This document shows positions 44,962-53,803 of a DNA stretch of 64,000 bases, piece after piece. The position numbers and the translations under genes were made by a program. Positions within the stretch are counted from its first letter, which is position 1, and the number at the start of each line of letters is the position of its first letter. Under the pieces are notes generated by a model that saw only the letters and a list, made by a program, of their open reading frames with translations, had not been told where the DNA came from and searched no databases. This stretch comes from Brachybacterium vulturis (GTDB lineage: Bacteria > Actinomycetota > Actinomycetes > Actinomycetales > Dermabacteraceae), in NCBI RefSeq assembly GCF_002407185.1, contig NZ_CP023563.1:3410001-3474000 (forward strand), in the 5' to 3' direction.

Positions 44962-46415
44962 TTGGTCTCGCGACGGTCCTCGGTCCACTCCACGTGGAAG
45001 GTGCCCTCGGCGTCGACGCGCTGGTAGGTGTGCGCACCGAAGTAGTCGCGCTGCGCCTGGACCAGGGCGGCCGGGAGGCGCTCGGCGCGCACCGAGTCGT
45101 AGTAGGACAGGGTCGAGGCGAACACCGGCACCGGGCAGCCGGTGGAGGCCGCGAAGGCCACGATCCGACGCCAGGCCGGGATGCACTTGGCGATCTCGGT
45201 GCTGAAGTACTCGTCGCTCAGCAGCAGCGAGAGCCCCGGGTTGCGGTCGTAGGCCTCGGTGATGCGGTCGAGGAAGCGGGCACGGATGATGCAGCCCTCG
45301 CGCCAGATCGCGGCCATGTCGCCGAGCGTGATGTCCCAGCCGTACTCGTCGGCACCCTTGGCGATCTCGTCGAAGCCCTGCGAGTACGAGACCAGCTTCG
45401 CGGCGTACAGCGCCTTCTGGAGGTCGTCGATGAACTGCTTCGGATCGGCGATCTCGAGCTGCTGCTCCTCGCCGACGAGCACGCCACGGGCGGCCTCGCG
45501 CTGCGGAGTGCCGCCGGAGATGGAGCGGGCGAAGGTGGCCTCGGCGATGCCGGTGACCGGGACTCCCAGGTCCAGCGCCGTCTTCACGGTCCAGGCGCCG
45601 GTGCCCTTCTGCGCGGCCTGGTCCAGGACCACGTCGACGAAGGGCTCGCCGGTGGTGGCGTCCTTGTGGTGCAGCACCGTGGCGGTGATCTCGATGAGGA
45701 AGGACTCCAGATCGCCCTTGTTCCACTCCTCGAACACGTCGCCGATCGCATCGGCGTCCATGCCCAGGGCCTTGGACATCATGTCGTAGGCCTCGGAGAT
45801 GACCTGCATGTCGGCGTACTCGATGCCGTTGTGGACCATCTTCACGAAGTGGCCGGCGCCGTCCGCGCCCACATGGGTGCAGCAGGGCTTGCCGTCCTCG
45901 GCCTTGGCGGCGATCGTCTCGAACATGGGGCCGAGGCGATCGTAGGACTCCTTGGTGCCGCCGGGCATGATCGAGGGGCCGTTCAGCGCGCCCTCCTCGC
46001 CGCCGGAGACGCCGGCGCCCACGAAGTGCTGGCCCTTCTCACGCAGCGCGGCCTCGCGACGACGGGTGTCCGTGAACAGGGCGTTGCCGGCGTCGACGAT
46101 GATGTCGCCCTCGTCCATCAGGGAGGACAGCTCGTCGATCACGGCGTCGGTGGGCCCTCCGGCCTTGACCATGATGATCGCCACGCGCGGCTTCTGCAGC
46201 GAGCCGACGAAGTCCTCCATCGATTCCGAGGGGAAGAACTCGCCGTCGGTGCCGTGCTCGGCGATGACGGCCTCGGTCTTGCCGACGCTGCGGTTGTGGA
46301 TCGCGACCTTGAAGCCGTTGCGGGCGAGGTTGCGCGCCAGGTTGGAGCCCATCACCGCCATTCCGGTGACACCGATGTCCGCGGCATCGGCGGGGGACGG
46401 AGCGAAACTAGCCAT
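44952..46415 (-). CDS. gnd: 6-phosphogluconate dehydrogenase, decarboxylating
   Basis: A 487-residue enzyme of the oxidative pentose-phosphate pathway, converting 6-phosphogluconate to ribulose-5-phosphate with NADP. The N-terminal Rossmann fold has VTGMAVMGSNLARNLARNG followed by HNRSVGKTE. The substrate-binding block is VSGGEEGALNGPSIMPGG, and the catalytic lysine lies in GHFVKMVHNGIEYADMQ near residue 180. The long all-alpha C-terminal domain ends with SYYDSVRAERLPAALVQAQRDYFGAHTY (partly quoted), the family tail. Length is typical for the long (~470-490) class. No zwf or opc genes are adjacent. Confidence 0.96.
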   Translation of the reverse strand: MASFAPSPADAADIGVTGMAVMGSNLARNLARNGFKVAIHNRSVGKTEAVIAEHGTDGEFFPSESMEDFVGSLQKPRVAIIMVKAGGPTDAVIDELSSLMDEGDIIVDAGNALFTDTRRREAALREKGQHFVGAGVSGGEEGALNGPSIMPGGTKESYDRLGPMFETIAAKAEDGKPCCTHVGADGAGHFVKMVHNGIEYADMQVISEAYDMMSKALGMDADAIGDVFEEWNKGDLESFLIEITATVLHHKDATTGEPFVDVVLDQAAQKGTGAWTVKTALDLGVPVTGIAEATFARSISGGTPQREAARGVLVGEEQQLEIADPKQFIDDLQKALYAAKLVSYSQGFDEIAKGADEYGWDITLGDMAAIWREGCIIRARFLDRITEAYDRNPGLSLLLSDEYFSTEIAKCIPAWRRIVAFAASTGCPVPVFASTLSYYDSVRAERLPAALVQAQRDYFGAHTYQRVDAEGTFHVEWTEDRRETKQD

Positions 46416-46587
46416 GGGTTCTCCTCAGGTCGGGTGAGCGTCGAGCCGGGCCGGGCCCCGCAGCCGACGGGGGGTCGGCGGGCTGGGCGGTCCGGTCCTT
46501 CAGCGTCCATCTTAGGGATCTCCGCCCGTCGGTGCTCCGCAGTGCCGAGGCTTGCCGCGAGGACACCCCGGGGGCCGGCGCCCCCGT

Positions 46588-46663
46588 CCCGCTCCCGCTC
46601 CCGCTCCCGCTCCCGCTCTCGCTCCCGCTCCCGCTCTCGCTCCCGCTCCCGCTCCCGCTCCCG
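46588..46663. repeat. CCCGCT hexanucleotide repeat upstream of the XPB helicase
   Basis: About 12-13 tandem CCCGCT units over 76 bp, with a few C-to-T variants giving CTCGCT. The array ends 3 bp before the TAGCCT -10 box of the helicase gene, so it occupies the position of the -35 element. It lies 172 bp from the gnd start on the other side. Confidence 0.9.
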
Positions 46664-46666
46664 GCG

Positions 46667-46672
46667 TAGCCT
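46667..46672 (+). promoter_or_regulatory. -10 box of a leaderless helicase transcript
   Basis: TAGCCT matches TANNNT and ends 6 nt before the ATG at 46679, placing the start point at or next to the A of the start codon. No ribosome-binding site is present, which agrees with a leaderless message. Confidence 0.5.
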
Positions 46673-46678
46673 GAACGG

Positions 46679-48343
46679 ATGACCGACGGCCCCCTCATCG
46701 TCCAGAGCGACAAGTCCCTCCTGCTCGAGGTCGACCACCCCAGCGCGCAGACCGCCCGGATCGCGATCGCCGCCTTCGCGGAGCTCGAACGCGCCCCGGA
46801 GCACGTGCACACCTACCGCATCACCGATCTGGGGCTGTGGAACGCGCGCGCCGCCGGCTACGACGCGGAAACGGTGGTCGCGGCGCTGGTGGACCATTCC
46901 CGCTATCCGGTGCCCCACTCGCTGCTGATCGACGTCGCGGACACCATGGACCGCTACGGCCGCCTGCAGCTGCTCTCGGACCCCACCCACGGCCTGGTGC
47001 TGCACGCCCTGGACCGCCCGGTGCTCGAGGAGGTGGCGCGGGCCAAGCGCATCCAGGGCATGCTCGGTGCCCGGATCGATGCCTCGACGGTGGCGGTGCA
47101 CCCCTCGGAGCGCGGCGCGCTGAAGCAGGCGCTGCTGAAGCTGGGCTGGCCCGCCGAGGACCACGCCGGCTACGTCGACGGCGAGGCGCATCCGATCACG
47201 CTCGCCGAGGACGGCTGGCAGCTGCGCCCCTACCAGGCGGAGGCGGTGGACGGTTTCCGCCACGGGGGCAGCGGCGTGGTGGTGCTGCCCTGCGGGGCGG
47301 GCAAGACGCTGGTCGGTGCCGCGGCGATGGCGGCGATGGGCCGCACCACCTTGATCCTGGTGACCTCGACGGTCTCGGCCCGGCAGTGGAAGAGCGAGCT
47401 GCTGGCCCGCACCTCCCTCACGGAGGAGGAGATCGGCGAGTACTCCGGGGCGTCGAAGGAGGTGCGCCCGGTGACCATCGCGACCTACCAGGTGCTCACC
47501 ATGAAGCGGAAGGGCGTCCACCCGCACCTGGAGCTGATGAGCGCCCGCGACTGGGGCCTGATCATCTACGACGAGGTGCATCTGCTGCCCGCGCCGGTGT
47601 TCCGGATGACCGCGGATCTGCAGGCCCGGCGCCGACTGGGGCTGACCGCCACCCTGGTGCGGGAGGACGGCCGCGAGGGCGAGGTGTTCTCCCTGATCGG
47701 CCCCAAGCGGTACGACGCCCCGTGGAAGGACATCGAGTCCCAGGGCTACATCGCCCCCGCGATCTGCACCGAGGTGCGGGCCACGATGCCGGCCTCGGAC
47801 CGCATGGCCTATGCGATGGCGGAGGCCACGGACCGGCCCCGCCTGGGCGCCGCCCATCCGGCGAAGATCGACGTGGTCCAGAGGATCGCGCAGCGCCACC
47901 AGGGCGAGCCGATGCTCGTGATCGGGCAGTTCATCGACCAGCTGGAGGAGATCGCCGAGCGCCTGGGCGCGGACCTGATCACCGGGAGGACCCCGGTGCG
48001 CCGCCGCCAGGAGCTGTTCGACGCCTTCCGTGCCGGCCGGATCGACCGCCTGGTCGTCTCGAAGGTCGCGAACTTCTCGATCGACCTCCCCGAGGCCTCG
48101 GTCGCAGTGCAGGTCAGCGGCGCGTTCGGCTCCCGCCAGGAGGAGGCGCAGCGGCTCGGACGGCTGCTGCGACCGAAGGCCGACGGGCGCAGCGCGCACT
48201 TCTTTACCGTGGTCATGCGCGACACCCAGGACCAGGACTTCGCGGCCCACCGCCAGCGCTTCCTCGCCGAGCAGGGGTACGCCTACACGATCGTGGACGC
48301 CGAGGAGCTGGAGCAGCCGGAGCGCCCTGTCGACGGGCGCTGA
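46679..48343 (+). CDS. XPB/ERCC3-type DNA helicase
   Basis: A 554-residue SF2 helicase. Residues ~1-80 carry the helicase-associated domain (HVHTYRITDLGLWNARAAG), followed by a damage-recognition-like segment (to ~185). The ATPase core has LRPYQAEAVDGF, Walker A PCGAGKT (~205), YDEVHLL (Walker B, ~297) and LTATLVREDGREGEV (~325). The second RecA lobe contains VIGQFIDQLEEIAERL and the arginine finger region EEAQRLGRLLRP. Eukaryotic XPB opens DNA in nucleotide-excision repair; bacterial XPB shows 3'-5' helicase activity but its role is less settled. Leaderless start. Confidence 0.93.
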   Translation: MTDGPLIVQSDKSLLLEVDHPSAQTARIAIAAFAELERAPEHVHTYRITDLGLWNARAAGYDAETVVAALVDHSRYPVPHSLLIDVADTMDRYGRLQLLSDPTHGLVLHALDRPVLEEVARAKRIQGMLGARIDASTVAVHPSERGALKQALLKLGWPAEDHAGYVDGEAHPITLAEDGWQLRPYQAEAVDGFRHGGSGVVVLPCGAGKTLVGAAAMAAMGRTTLILVTSTVSARQWKSELLARTSLTEEEIGEYSGASKEVRPVTIATYQVLTMKRKGVHPHLELMSARDWGLIIYDEVHLLPAPVFRMTADLQARRRLGLTATLVREDGREGEVFSLIGPKRYDAPWKDIESQGYIAPAICTEVRATMPASDRMAYAMAEATDRPRLGAAHPAKIDVVQRIAQRHQGEPMLVIGQFIDQLEEIAERLGADLITGRTPVRRRQELFDAFRAGRIDRLVVSKVANFSIDLPEASVAVQVSGAFGSRQEEAQRLGRLLRPKADGRSAHFFTVVMRDTQDQDFAAHRQRFLAEQGYAYTIVDAEELEQPERPVDGR

Positions 48344-48472
48344 GCCCCGACCCCATCGGCGCCGGCCCCTCTCCCGTCGGCGCGGAGCGATGGTCCGGGC
48401 GCGACGGCTGACTAGAGTGGATCGCGTATCCCGCTCGCCGCCGCACCGTCGGCCGTCCCCCAGGAGATCGAC

Positions 48473-48946
48473 ATGACCGCCCCCGACGATCCCACCCGCC
48501 CCACCGCATCCACCGGCGGGCACGACGCGGCACGGCCGGACACCCCCGCGACCGGGCGGCGCGCCGCCGCGGAGCCCGGCGGCACCCAGGACCAGCACAC
48601 CACCGCGAAGCGCCCCGACCAGCAGCACCGGCCCGCCGGCGAACCCGGCCCCGTCGAGGAGCCGCAGGCCGGCGGCGGGAAGACCGCCGGCATGTGGATC
48701 GGGCTGATCCTCGGCGCGATCATCCTGGTGCTGCTGCTGATCTTCGTGATCCAGAACAACGTCACCGCCGGGTTCCAGTACTTCGGCACGGAGTTCGACC
48801 TGCCGCTGGGGGTGGCGATGCTCCTCGCGGCGATCGCCGGCGCCCTGGTGATGGCGCTGGTGGGGTCGGTGCGGATGGTCCAGATGAGCTGGACGATCCG
48901 CAAGCTGCGCAAGCAGCAGGAGAAGATCCACCGCGCCACCCGCTGA
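48473..48946 (+). CDS. LapA/DUF1049-domain membrane protein
   Basis: A 157-residue protein. The first ~70 residues are a hydrophilic Pro/Gly/Thr-rich tail. Then a helix MWIGLILGAIILVLLLIFVIQN (partly quoted), a short segment NVTAGFQYFGTEFDLPLGVA, and a second helix MLLAAIAGALVMALVG form the LapA domain. A basic coiled tail follows (RKLRKQQEKIHRATR). AGGAGAT precedes the ATG. LapA in proteobacteria assists lipopolysaccharide assembly, which does not apply here, so the function is unknown. Confidence 0.82.
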   Translation: MTAPDDPTRPTASTGGHDAARPDTPATGRRAAAEPGGTQDQHTTAKRPDQQHRPAGEPGPVEEPQAGGGKTAGMWIGLILGAIILVLLLIFVIQNNVTAGFQYFGTEFDLPLGVAMLLAAIAGALVMALVGSVRMVQMSWTIRKLRKQQEKIHRATR

Positions 48947-49000
48947 TCCCGCCCAGCTCACGTCCAGCCGATTCCCACCCTCAAGGAGGACGGTGGCCCC

Positions 49001-49720
49001 ATGACATCGCAAGAGGACCAGGACTACGAGGCACGACTCCTCGTCGTCGACGACGAACCCAACATCCGCGACCTGCTCGCGACCTCTCTCCGCTTCGCCG
49101 GCTTCGAGGTGTTCACCGCCTCGACCGGCAACGAGGCGATCCGGGAGGCCACCGAGAACCAGCCCGATCTGGTGGTGCTCGACGTGATGCTTCCGGACAT
49201 GGACGGCTTCACCGTGACCCGCCGCCTGCGCGACCGGGGCGAGAAGTACCCGATCCTCTTCCTCACCGCCAAGGACGAGACGCAGGACAAGGTCGCCGGC
49301 CTCACCGTCGGCGGCGACGACTACGTCACCAAGCCCTTCAGCCTCGAGGAGGTCGTGGCCCGCATCCGCGCGGTGCTGCGCCGCACCCACGGCGGCACCG
49401 AGGCCACGGTCGACAGCTCCCTGGTGGTGGGCGATCTGCGCCTGGACGAGGACTCCCACGAGGTCCACCGCGCCGACGTGAACATCGAGCTGTCCCCCAC
49501 CGAGTTCAAGCTGCTGCGCTACCTGATGCTCAATGCCGGCCGGGTGGTCTCCAAGACGCAGATCCTGGATCACGTCTGGGACTACGACTGGTCCGGCGAG
49601 GTGGGGATCGTCGAGTCCTACATCTCCTACCTGCGCCGCAAGATCGATGTGATCGGCGAGCCGATGATCCACACCAAGCGCGGCATCGGCTACGTGCTGC
49701 GCGCCCCCGAAGGTTCCTGA
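49001..49720 (+). CDS. OmpR/PhoP-type response regulator
   Basis: A 239-residue regulator. Receiver domain (~11-125): acidic pair in LVVDDEPN, phospho-acceptor Asp in LVVLDVMLPDMDG near residue 61, switch Thr in LFLTAKD and Lys in YVTKPFS. The C-terminal winged helix (~140-235) has LSPTEFKLLRYLM, VVSKTQILDHVWDYD and ESYISYLRRKID, as in mycobacterial TcrX/PhoP. AAGGAGG is 9-10 nt before the ATG. It is followed after 3 nt by its histidine kinase. The signal is unknown. Confidence 0.93.
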   Translation: MTSQEDQDYEARLLVVDDEPNIRDLLATSLRFAGFEVFTASTGNEAIREATENQPDLVVLDVMLPDMDGFTVTRRLRDRGEKYPILFLTAKDETQDKVAGLTVGGDDYVTKPFSLEEVVARIRAVLRRTHGGTEATVDSSLVVGDLRLDEDSHEVHRADVNIELSPTEFKLLRYLMLNAGRVVSKTQILDHVWDYDWSGEVGIVESYISYLRRKIDVIGEPMIHTKRGIGYVLRAPEGS

Positions 49721-49723
49721 GGG

Positions 49724-51325
49724 TTGGCCCTGCCGAGCCTGCGCGCAGAGCGGCCCGTGTCCCTGTGGACGCGGATCGTCGCTCTGATCTCGCTGCTGCT
49801 GGTGCTCGGCACCGTCGTCACCGGGAGCCTGTCGCTGTTCCTGCTCAACCGCACCCTGATCCAGTCGGTCGACAGCAACCTGCAGGCAGGGATGGGCGAG
49901 ATGCTGACCATGGCCCGGCACGAGCTGGCCGGGGATGACGACGCGGTCCAGAAGAGCACCTACACCCCGGTCGAGTACGCGGTGGAGATCCGGGACCGGC
50001 AGGGGCGGCCGATCGAGCAGACGGTGGTCCACTACGGGCCGGGGAACGTCACCCTCCCCTTCCCGGACCTGAGCAGGGAGCAGATCCTCCAGCGCGGGGG
50101 CCGGCCCTTCACGGTGCTGGACTCCTCGGAGAGCCGCTGGCGCGTGGTCGCCATGCTGAACTCAGGACCGCAGGGGGGCAGCGTCTACGTGGCCCTGCCG
50201 CTGACCGGCGTGGACCGCACCATGCACGAGATGGCGCTGATCATCGTGCTGGTCGGCACGCTCGTGGTGCTGGTGGGCATGGGACTGGGCGGCTACGTGA
50301 CCCATCGCGCGCTGGAGCCGCTGCGGGACGTCGAGGCGACCGCCTCCCAGATCGCCGGCGGCGATCTCTCGCGCCGCGTCCCCGTGACCGACACCAGCCT
50401 CGAGGTGCACGCCCTGGCGCTGTCGCTGAACGAGATGCTGGTGCGCATCGAGCAGTCCTTCGCGGCGCAGTCCGCCTCGGAGGAGAAGGCCACGATCTCC
50501 GAGGCGAGGATGCGCCGCTTCGTGGGCGACGCCTCCCATGAGCTGCGGACCCCGCTCGCGGCGATCCGCGGTTTCGGCGAGCTGTACCGGATGGGCGCCC
50601 TGCCGGCGGACGAGGACGTCGCCTCGGCGATGCGGCGCATCGAGGACGAGGCCCGACGGATGGGCTCGCTGGTGGAGAACCTGCTGCGCCTGGCCCGGCT
50701 GGACGAGAAGCCGGCGCTCGACCTCGAGCCGGTGGACTTCACCGATGCCCTCTTCGATGCGGCCCAGGACCTGCGCGCCCTGGATCCGGGCCGGCAGGTG
50801 ATGGTGACCTCGCTGTCGGGGACGCCACTGTCGGTGCAGCCGCATCTGCCGATCGGGGTGCTCGGCGACGAGGCGTCCCTGCGGCAGGTGATCCTGAACC
50901 TGGTGGGCAACGCGAACCGCCACACCCCCAAGGGCTCCCCCGTCGAGATCGCGGTGGGCTTCACCTCGCCGGATCGGGTGCGCATCGAGATCCGTGACCA
51001 CGGCGAGGGCATCGACGACGACCAGCGCGAGAAGGTGTTCGAACGCTTCTACCGCACCGACTCCTCCCGGGTGCGGGCCGCGTCCCAGGGCGGCGGCGCA
51101 GGGCTCGGCCTCTCGATCGCGGCCTCGATCGTGCAGCAGCACCGAGGCGACATCGGGGTCACCGGGACCCCGGGCGGCGGCGCCACCTTCTGGGTCGAGC
51201 TGCAGGGCACCGAGATCGCCCCTGAGGAGCAGATCGAGCCCGATCAGCGCCGGGCGCTCGATCACCGCCCCCGCGGAGAGGGCTCTCCGTCGCCCGAGGA
51301 TCCCGAGCCGGGCCCGACGGGCTGA
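49724..51325 (+). CDS. sensor histidine kinase
   Basis: A 533-residue membrane kinase pairing with the preceding regulator. Helix 1 (~16-38), an extracytoplasmic sensor (~40-170) and helix 2 (LIIVLVGTLVVLVGMGLGGYV) precede HAMP (~190-245), HisKA with the phosphorylated His in VGDASHELRTPLAAIRGFG (~270), and HATPase with N-box NLVGNANRHTP, G1 DHGEGI and G2 GAGLGLSI. A ~35-residue charged tail ends it. The reading frame is intact from TTG at 49724, 3 nt after the regulator stop; GTG at 49757 is an alternative start, and neither has a strong ribosome site. Confidence 0.9.
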   Translation: MALPSLRAERPVSLWTRIVALISLLLVLGTVVTGSLSLFLLNRTLIQSVDSNLQAGMGEMLTMARHELAGDDDAVQKSTYTPVEYAVEIRDRQGRPIEQTVVHYGPGNVTLPFPDLSREQILQRGGRPFTVLDSSESRWRVVAMLNSGPQGGSVYVALPLTGVDRTMHEMALIIVLVGTLVVLVGMGLGGYVTHRALEPLRDVEATASQIAGGDLSRRVPVTDTSLEVHALALSLNEMLVRIEQSFAAQSASEEKATISEARMRRFVGDASHELRTPLAAIRGFGELYRMGALPADEDVASAMRRIEDEARRMGSLVENLLRLARLDEKPALDLEPVDFTDALFDAAQDLRALDPGRQVMVTSLSGTPLSVQPHLPIGVLGDEASLRQVILNLVGNANRHTPKGSPVEIAVGFTSPDRVRIEIRDHGEGIDDDQREKVFERFYRTDSSRVRAASQGGGAGLGLSIAASIVQQHRGDIGVTGTPGGGATFWVELQGTEIAPEEQIEPDQRRALDHRPRGEGSPSPEDPEPGPTG

Positions 51326-51392
51326 ACCGGACGGGCTGAACCCGACGGACCGAACCCGACCGGTTCGGCGGTGTCGGCCCCTCACGGCCCGG

Positions 51393-51947
51393 TCACGGGG
51401 ACGGCGTCAGTCCCTGGACCACCTGCCCCACGAACCCCCTCCCGGTCCTGGCGCGGGAGAGGTCCTCCAGCCGTGCCAGCATCTGCTCGGCGCGGCGGCG
51501 GCCGAGCTCATCGTGCGCCTCGATCCGGGCCGCCCCCTCCGGGGTGTCGCGGGTGAGGCGGAAGGCGCCGGGGCGCTCGGGCAGCGGGTCCACGTGGCCG
51601 AGCGTCCCGACGATGAGGTCCTGCGGCACCGGATCCAGGCCGAGCGCGGCGGCGTGCTCCGCGCTGCGTCGGGCGCGCGCGGCAGGGCGGTTCCGCAGCG
51701 TGATCCGCAGCCCGGAGGCGATGAGGATCCGGGTCAGCTCCCCGTCGCCGACGAAGTGCGCCCCCGCCTCCGCCAGCGCGTCCCGGGCGGCGGAGGGCCA
51801 GTCGTAGTGGTCGAGGTCGAAGGAGCGCGGCGGCAGACCGGCGCGGGCGGCGGTCTCGTGCAGCTCCGCGAGCGAGGTGTCGGAGATCAGATGCCCCCAC
51901 AGCATCCCGTGACGGGGCCAGCGCGGAGTGTCGGCGAAGACGGTCAT
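51393..51947 (-). CDS. DUF4031 domain protein
   Basis: A 184-residue protein. The N-terminal ~85 residues form the DUF4031 domain: VFADTPRWPRHGMLWGHLISDTSLAELHETA (part), DLDHYDWP and FVGDGELTRILIASGLR. The second half is a hydrophilic helical region containing RLTRDTPEGAARIEAHDELGRRR. The Trp-His-Gly-Trp-Gly-His pattern and the His-Tyr-Asp suggest a metal or nucleotide site, but no activity is known to me. The ATG overlaps the DUF418 stop (ATGA), so the two are coupled. Confidence 0.8.
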   Translation of the reverse strand: MTVFADTPRWPRHGMLWGHLISDTSLAELHETAARAGLPPRSFDLDHYDWPSAARDALAEAGAHFVGDGELTRILIASGLRITLRNRPAARARRSAEHAAALGLDPVPQDLIVGTLGHVDPLPERPGAFRLTRDTPEGAARIEAHDELGRRRAEQMLARLEDLSRARTGRGFVGQVVQGLTPSP

Positions 51948-53284
51948 GAGCCGGCTCCCTCGGAGGGGGACGCCTCCGGTCGCACACGCTGCGGCGCAGC
52001 CGTGGCAGAGCCAGCAGTGCTGGCGCCGGCAGTGCTGGCGCCGGCAGTGCTGGCGCCGCCGGTGCTGGAGCCGCCGGTGCTGGAGCCGGCCAGGCGCCGC
52101 AGCACCACTTCGAGCGGTCCGCGGCGTCCGTGGCGGTGCAGCATGACCGCGAGCGGGATCATCGCCAACCATCCCAGCACTGCGATCCCGGCGGTCCCGG
52201 CGCTGCCTAGCCGCGCGCCGAGGTCGAGCGTGTACGGCGGGAACAGCGCGAGATACAGCACCGACTGGGCGATGTAGACGCTGAGCGAGACGGTGCCGAG
52301 CGCCTCGATGCCGCGCACCGCGGCCCCGGTCAGCGACGTGCTGCTCCCCCGCTCCGAGCCGCCGGCCTGCTGCGCGCCGCGGCGGCGCACCCGTTCGGCC
52401 AGCAGGGCCGCAGCGGCGGCGAGGCCGAGTGCCCCGGCCAGGCCGGAGTACTGGTGCACCACTCCCAGTGCCCCCAGCACCACGGCGCTGTCGAGCTGGG
52501 CGTGCGCGGGGTCCAGCACCAGCACCGCGGTCAGCGGCATCGCGCCGAGCAGGCCGATCAGCAGCCCCCAGCGCATCATCGGCCTGAGCAGGTCGCGGTT
52601 GGCCTCGACCTGCTCGAGAAGGTGGATGCGGGCGGCGATCGCGCCCAGCGCCATCGGGGCGAGCAGGGCCACGTCGGAGACCACTGCGAGGGCGACCTCG
52701 CGCAGGGCGCCGCCCGCGCGGATCTCCAGCGAGGCGAGGTAGGTGGGGGCCGACGCCGCGGCGTATCCGCTCTGACCGGTCAGGCCGATCGTGCCGTCGA
52801 TCCATCCCCACACCCCGAGGGCCGGCAGCGCGAGCACCCCGGCCAGCGGCAGCACGACCCGGTGCCGGGAGATCAGCAGCACCACGAACATGCCGACGAT
52901 CGCGTAGCCGATGAGGATGTCCCCGGAGAACAGCAGGATCGCGTGGGCCAGGCCGATGCCCAGCAGCACCAGGTGGCGCCGCCCCATCCGCAGGAGGAAC
53001 CCGCGCACGCTCTGCCCACGGTCCCGCGACCGGCGGTACAGCACCCCGATGCCGTAGCCGAACAGCATCGCGAACAGCGGGAAGCCGCGGTTGTCGGCCA
53101 GCAGGGCGATCAGCACGTCGACGACGCGATCCGGGCCGGTGCCCTCGCGCTGCTTCAGCAGCACCGTCCACTCCCGGCCGTGCAGCCAGCCCACCATATT
53201 GGCCAGCGCGATGCCCAACAGCGAGACCCCGCGGGCGAGGTCGGGCCCGCCGGCGCGGCGGGCGAGCGGGACGGAAGCCGTCAC
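51944..53284 (-). CDS. DUF418 multi-pass membrane protein with repetitive tail
   Basis: A 446-residue protein with about ten to eleven predicted helices. The family start RGVSLLGIALANM and FPLFAMLFGYGIGVLYRRS are characteristic. The DUF418 domain proper is at the C-terminal third (LGTVSLSVYIAQSVLYLALF). DUF418 proteins are related to acyltransferase-3 membrane enzymes; substrates are mostly unknown. The last ~45 residues are Ser/Thr/Gly/Ala repeats of five residues (ASTAG-like) made by a 15-bp tandem repeat. The GTG start has only a weak ribosome site. Confidence 0.85.
   Translation of the reverse strand: MTASVPLARRAGGPDLARGVSLLGIALANMVGWLHGREWTVLLKQREGTGPDRVVDVLIALLADNRGFPLFAMLFGYGIGVLYRRSRDRGQSVRGFLLRMGRRHLVLLGIGLAHAILLFSGDILIGYAIVGMFVVLLISRHRVVLPLAGVLALPALGVWGWIDGTIGLTGQSGYAAASAPTYLASLEIRAGGALREVALAVVSDVALLAPMALGAIAARIHLLEQVEANRDLLRPMMRWGLLIGLLGAMPLTAVLVLDPAHAQLDSAVVLGALGVVHQYSGLAGALGLAAAAALLAERVRRRGAQQAGGSERGSSTSLTGAAVRGIEALGTVSLSVYIAQSVLYLALFPPYTLDLGARLGSAGTAGIAVLGWLAMIPLAVMLHRHGRRGPLEVVLRRLAGSSTGGSSTGGASTAGASTAGASTAGSATAAPQRVRPEASPSEGAGS
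52011..52085. repeat. 15-bp tandem repeat inside the DUF418 gene
   Basis: Five 15-bp units, of the form CCGGCAGTGCTGGCG with variants CCGCCGGTGCTGGAG, encode five-residue repeats in the protein's C-terminal tail. The period is a multiple of three, so copy-number change would keep the frame. Confidence 0.85.
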
Positions 53285-53362
53285 CGGATCCGACGCCCCG
53301 GGGCGGGATGCGCACCAGCGGCGGGGGTGGTCCTCATGCAGTCATGGTCCCACAGGGCGTGG

Positions 53363-53803
53363 TCACGCGCGGCGGACCCAACGTCGTCGCGCGACGACGA
53401 GGGCGAGCGCTCCTCCGCAGAGGGTCACGAGGAGGGCGATGGCCTGACCGCTGCGAGCGGTGAGGACGAACCGAGCAGCACCGATGGTCTCGAGAGCCGT
53501 CGTCGTCTCCGGGCCGGCCGGCGTCGACGCCCAGCCCACGAGCAACGAGGAGGCGGAGAAGACGAGGCCGGCCAGGATGCAGACGCCGAGGAACGCGGCG
53601 ATCGCCCGGAGCTTCGAGGCGCGCTCACCGAGACGGAAGGCGCTGCCTCCGACGAGCGCGTGAGTCCACAGCAGCACTCCGGACCACAGCCCGATGTCCA
53701 CGAGATGGTCCACCGGGCCCATCGGATGCGGCGCGGCACCGGAGCGCTCCCGGACATCGAAGCTGGCCCAGTGCCGCTCGTCGGGCGGCCAGTCGGTCAG
53801 CAC
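53363..53803 (-). CDS. small membrane protein of unknown function
   Basis: A 146-residue protein with a ~30-residue hydrophilic start followed by three or four hydrophobic helices: DIGLWSGVLLWTHALVGG, AIAAFLGVCILAGLVFSASSLL (part), and AIALLVTLCGGALALVVA, ending in a basic VARRRWVRRA. A Thr/Pro-rich loop separates helices 2 and 3. The GTG at 53803 has GGAGAGAGG just upstream. I do not recognise the family. It is divergent from nothing coding for 412 nt. Confidence 0.65.
   Translation of the reverse strand: MLTDWPPDERHWASFDVRERSGAAPHPMGPVDHLVDIGLWSGVLLWTHALVGGSAFRLGERASKLRAIAAFLGVCILAGLVFSASSLLVGWASTPAGPETTTALETIGAARFVLTARSGQAIALLVTLCGGALALVVARRRWVRRA

Noticed and set aside
46352..50032. Very long minus-strand open frame (>1200 codons) containing an Arg-Glu repeat
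   Set aside because: It lies opposite gnd's upstream region, the XPB helicase, the LapA gene and the response regulator. It is a GC-rich antisense shadow; the Arg-Glu run is just the CCCGCT repeat read backwards.
49724..51325. Frameshift between response regulator and histidine kinase
   Set aside because: The regulator ends with a normal C-terminal winged helix and stop, and the kinase is complete from a TTG start 3 nt later; they are separate genes.
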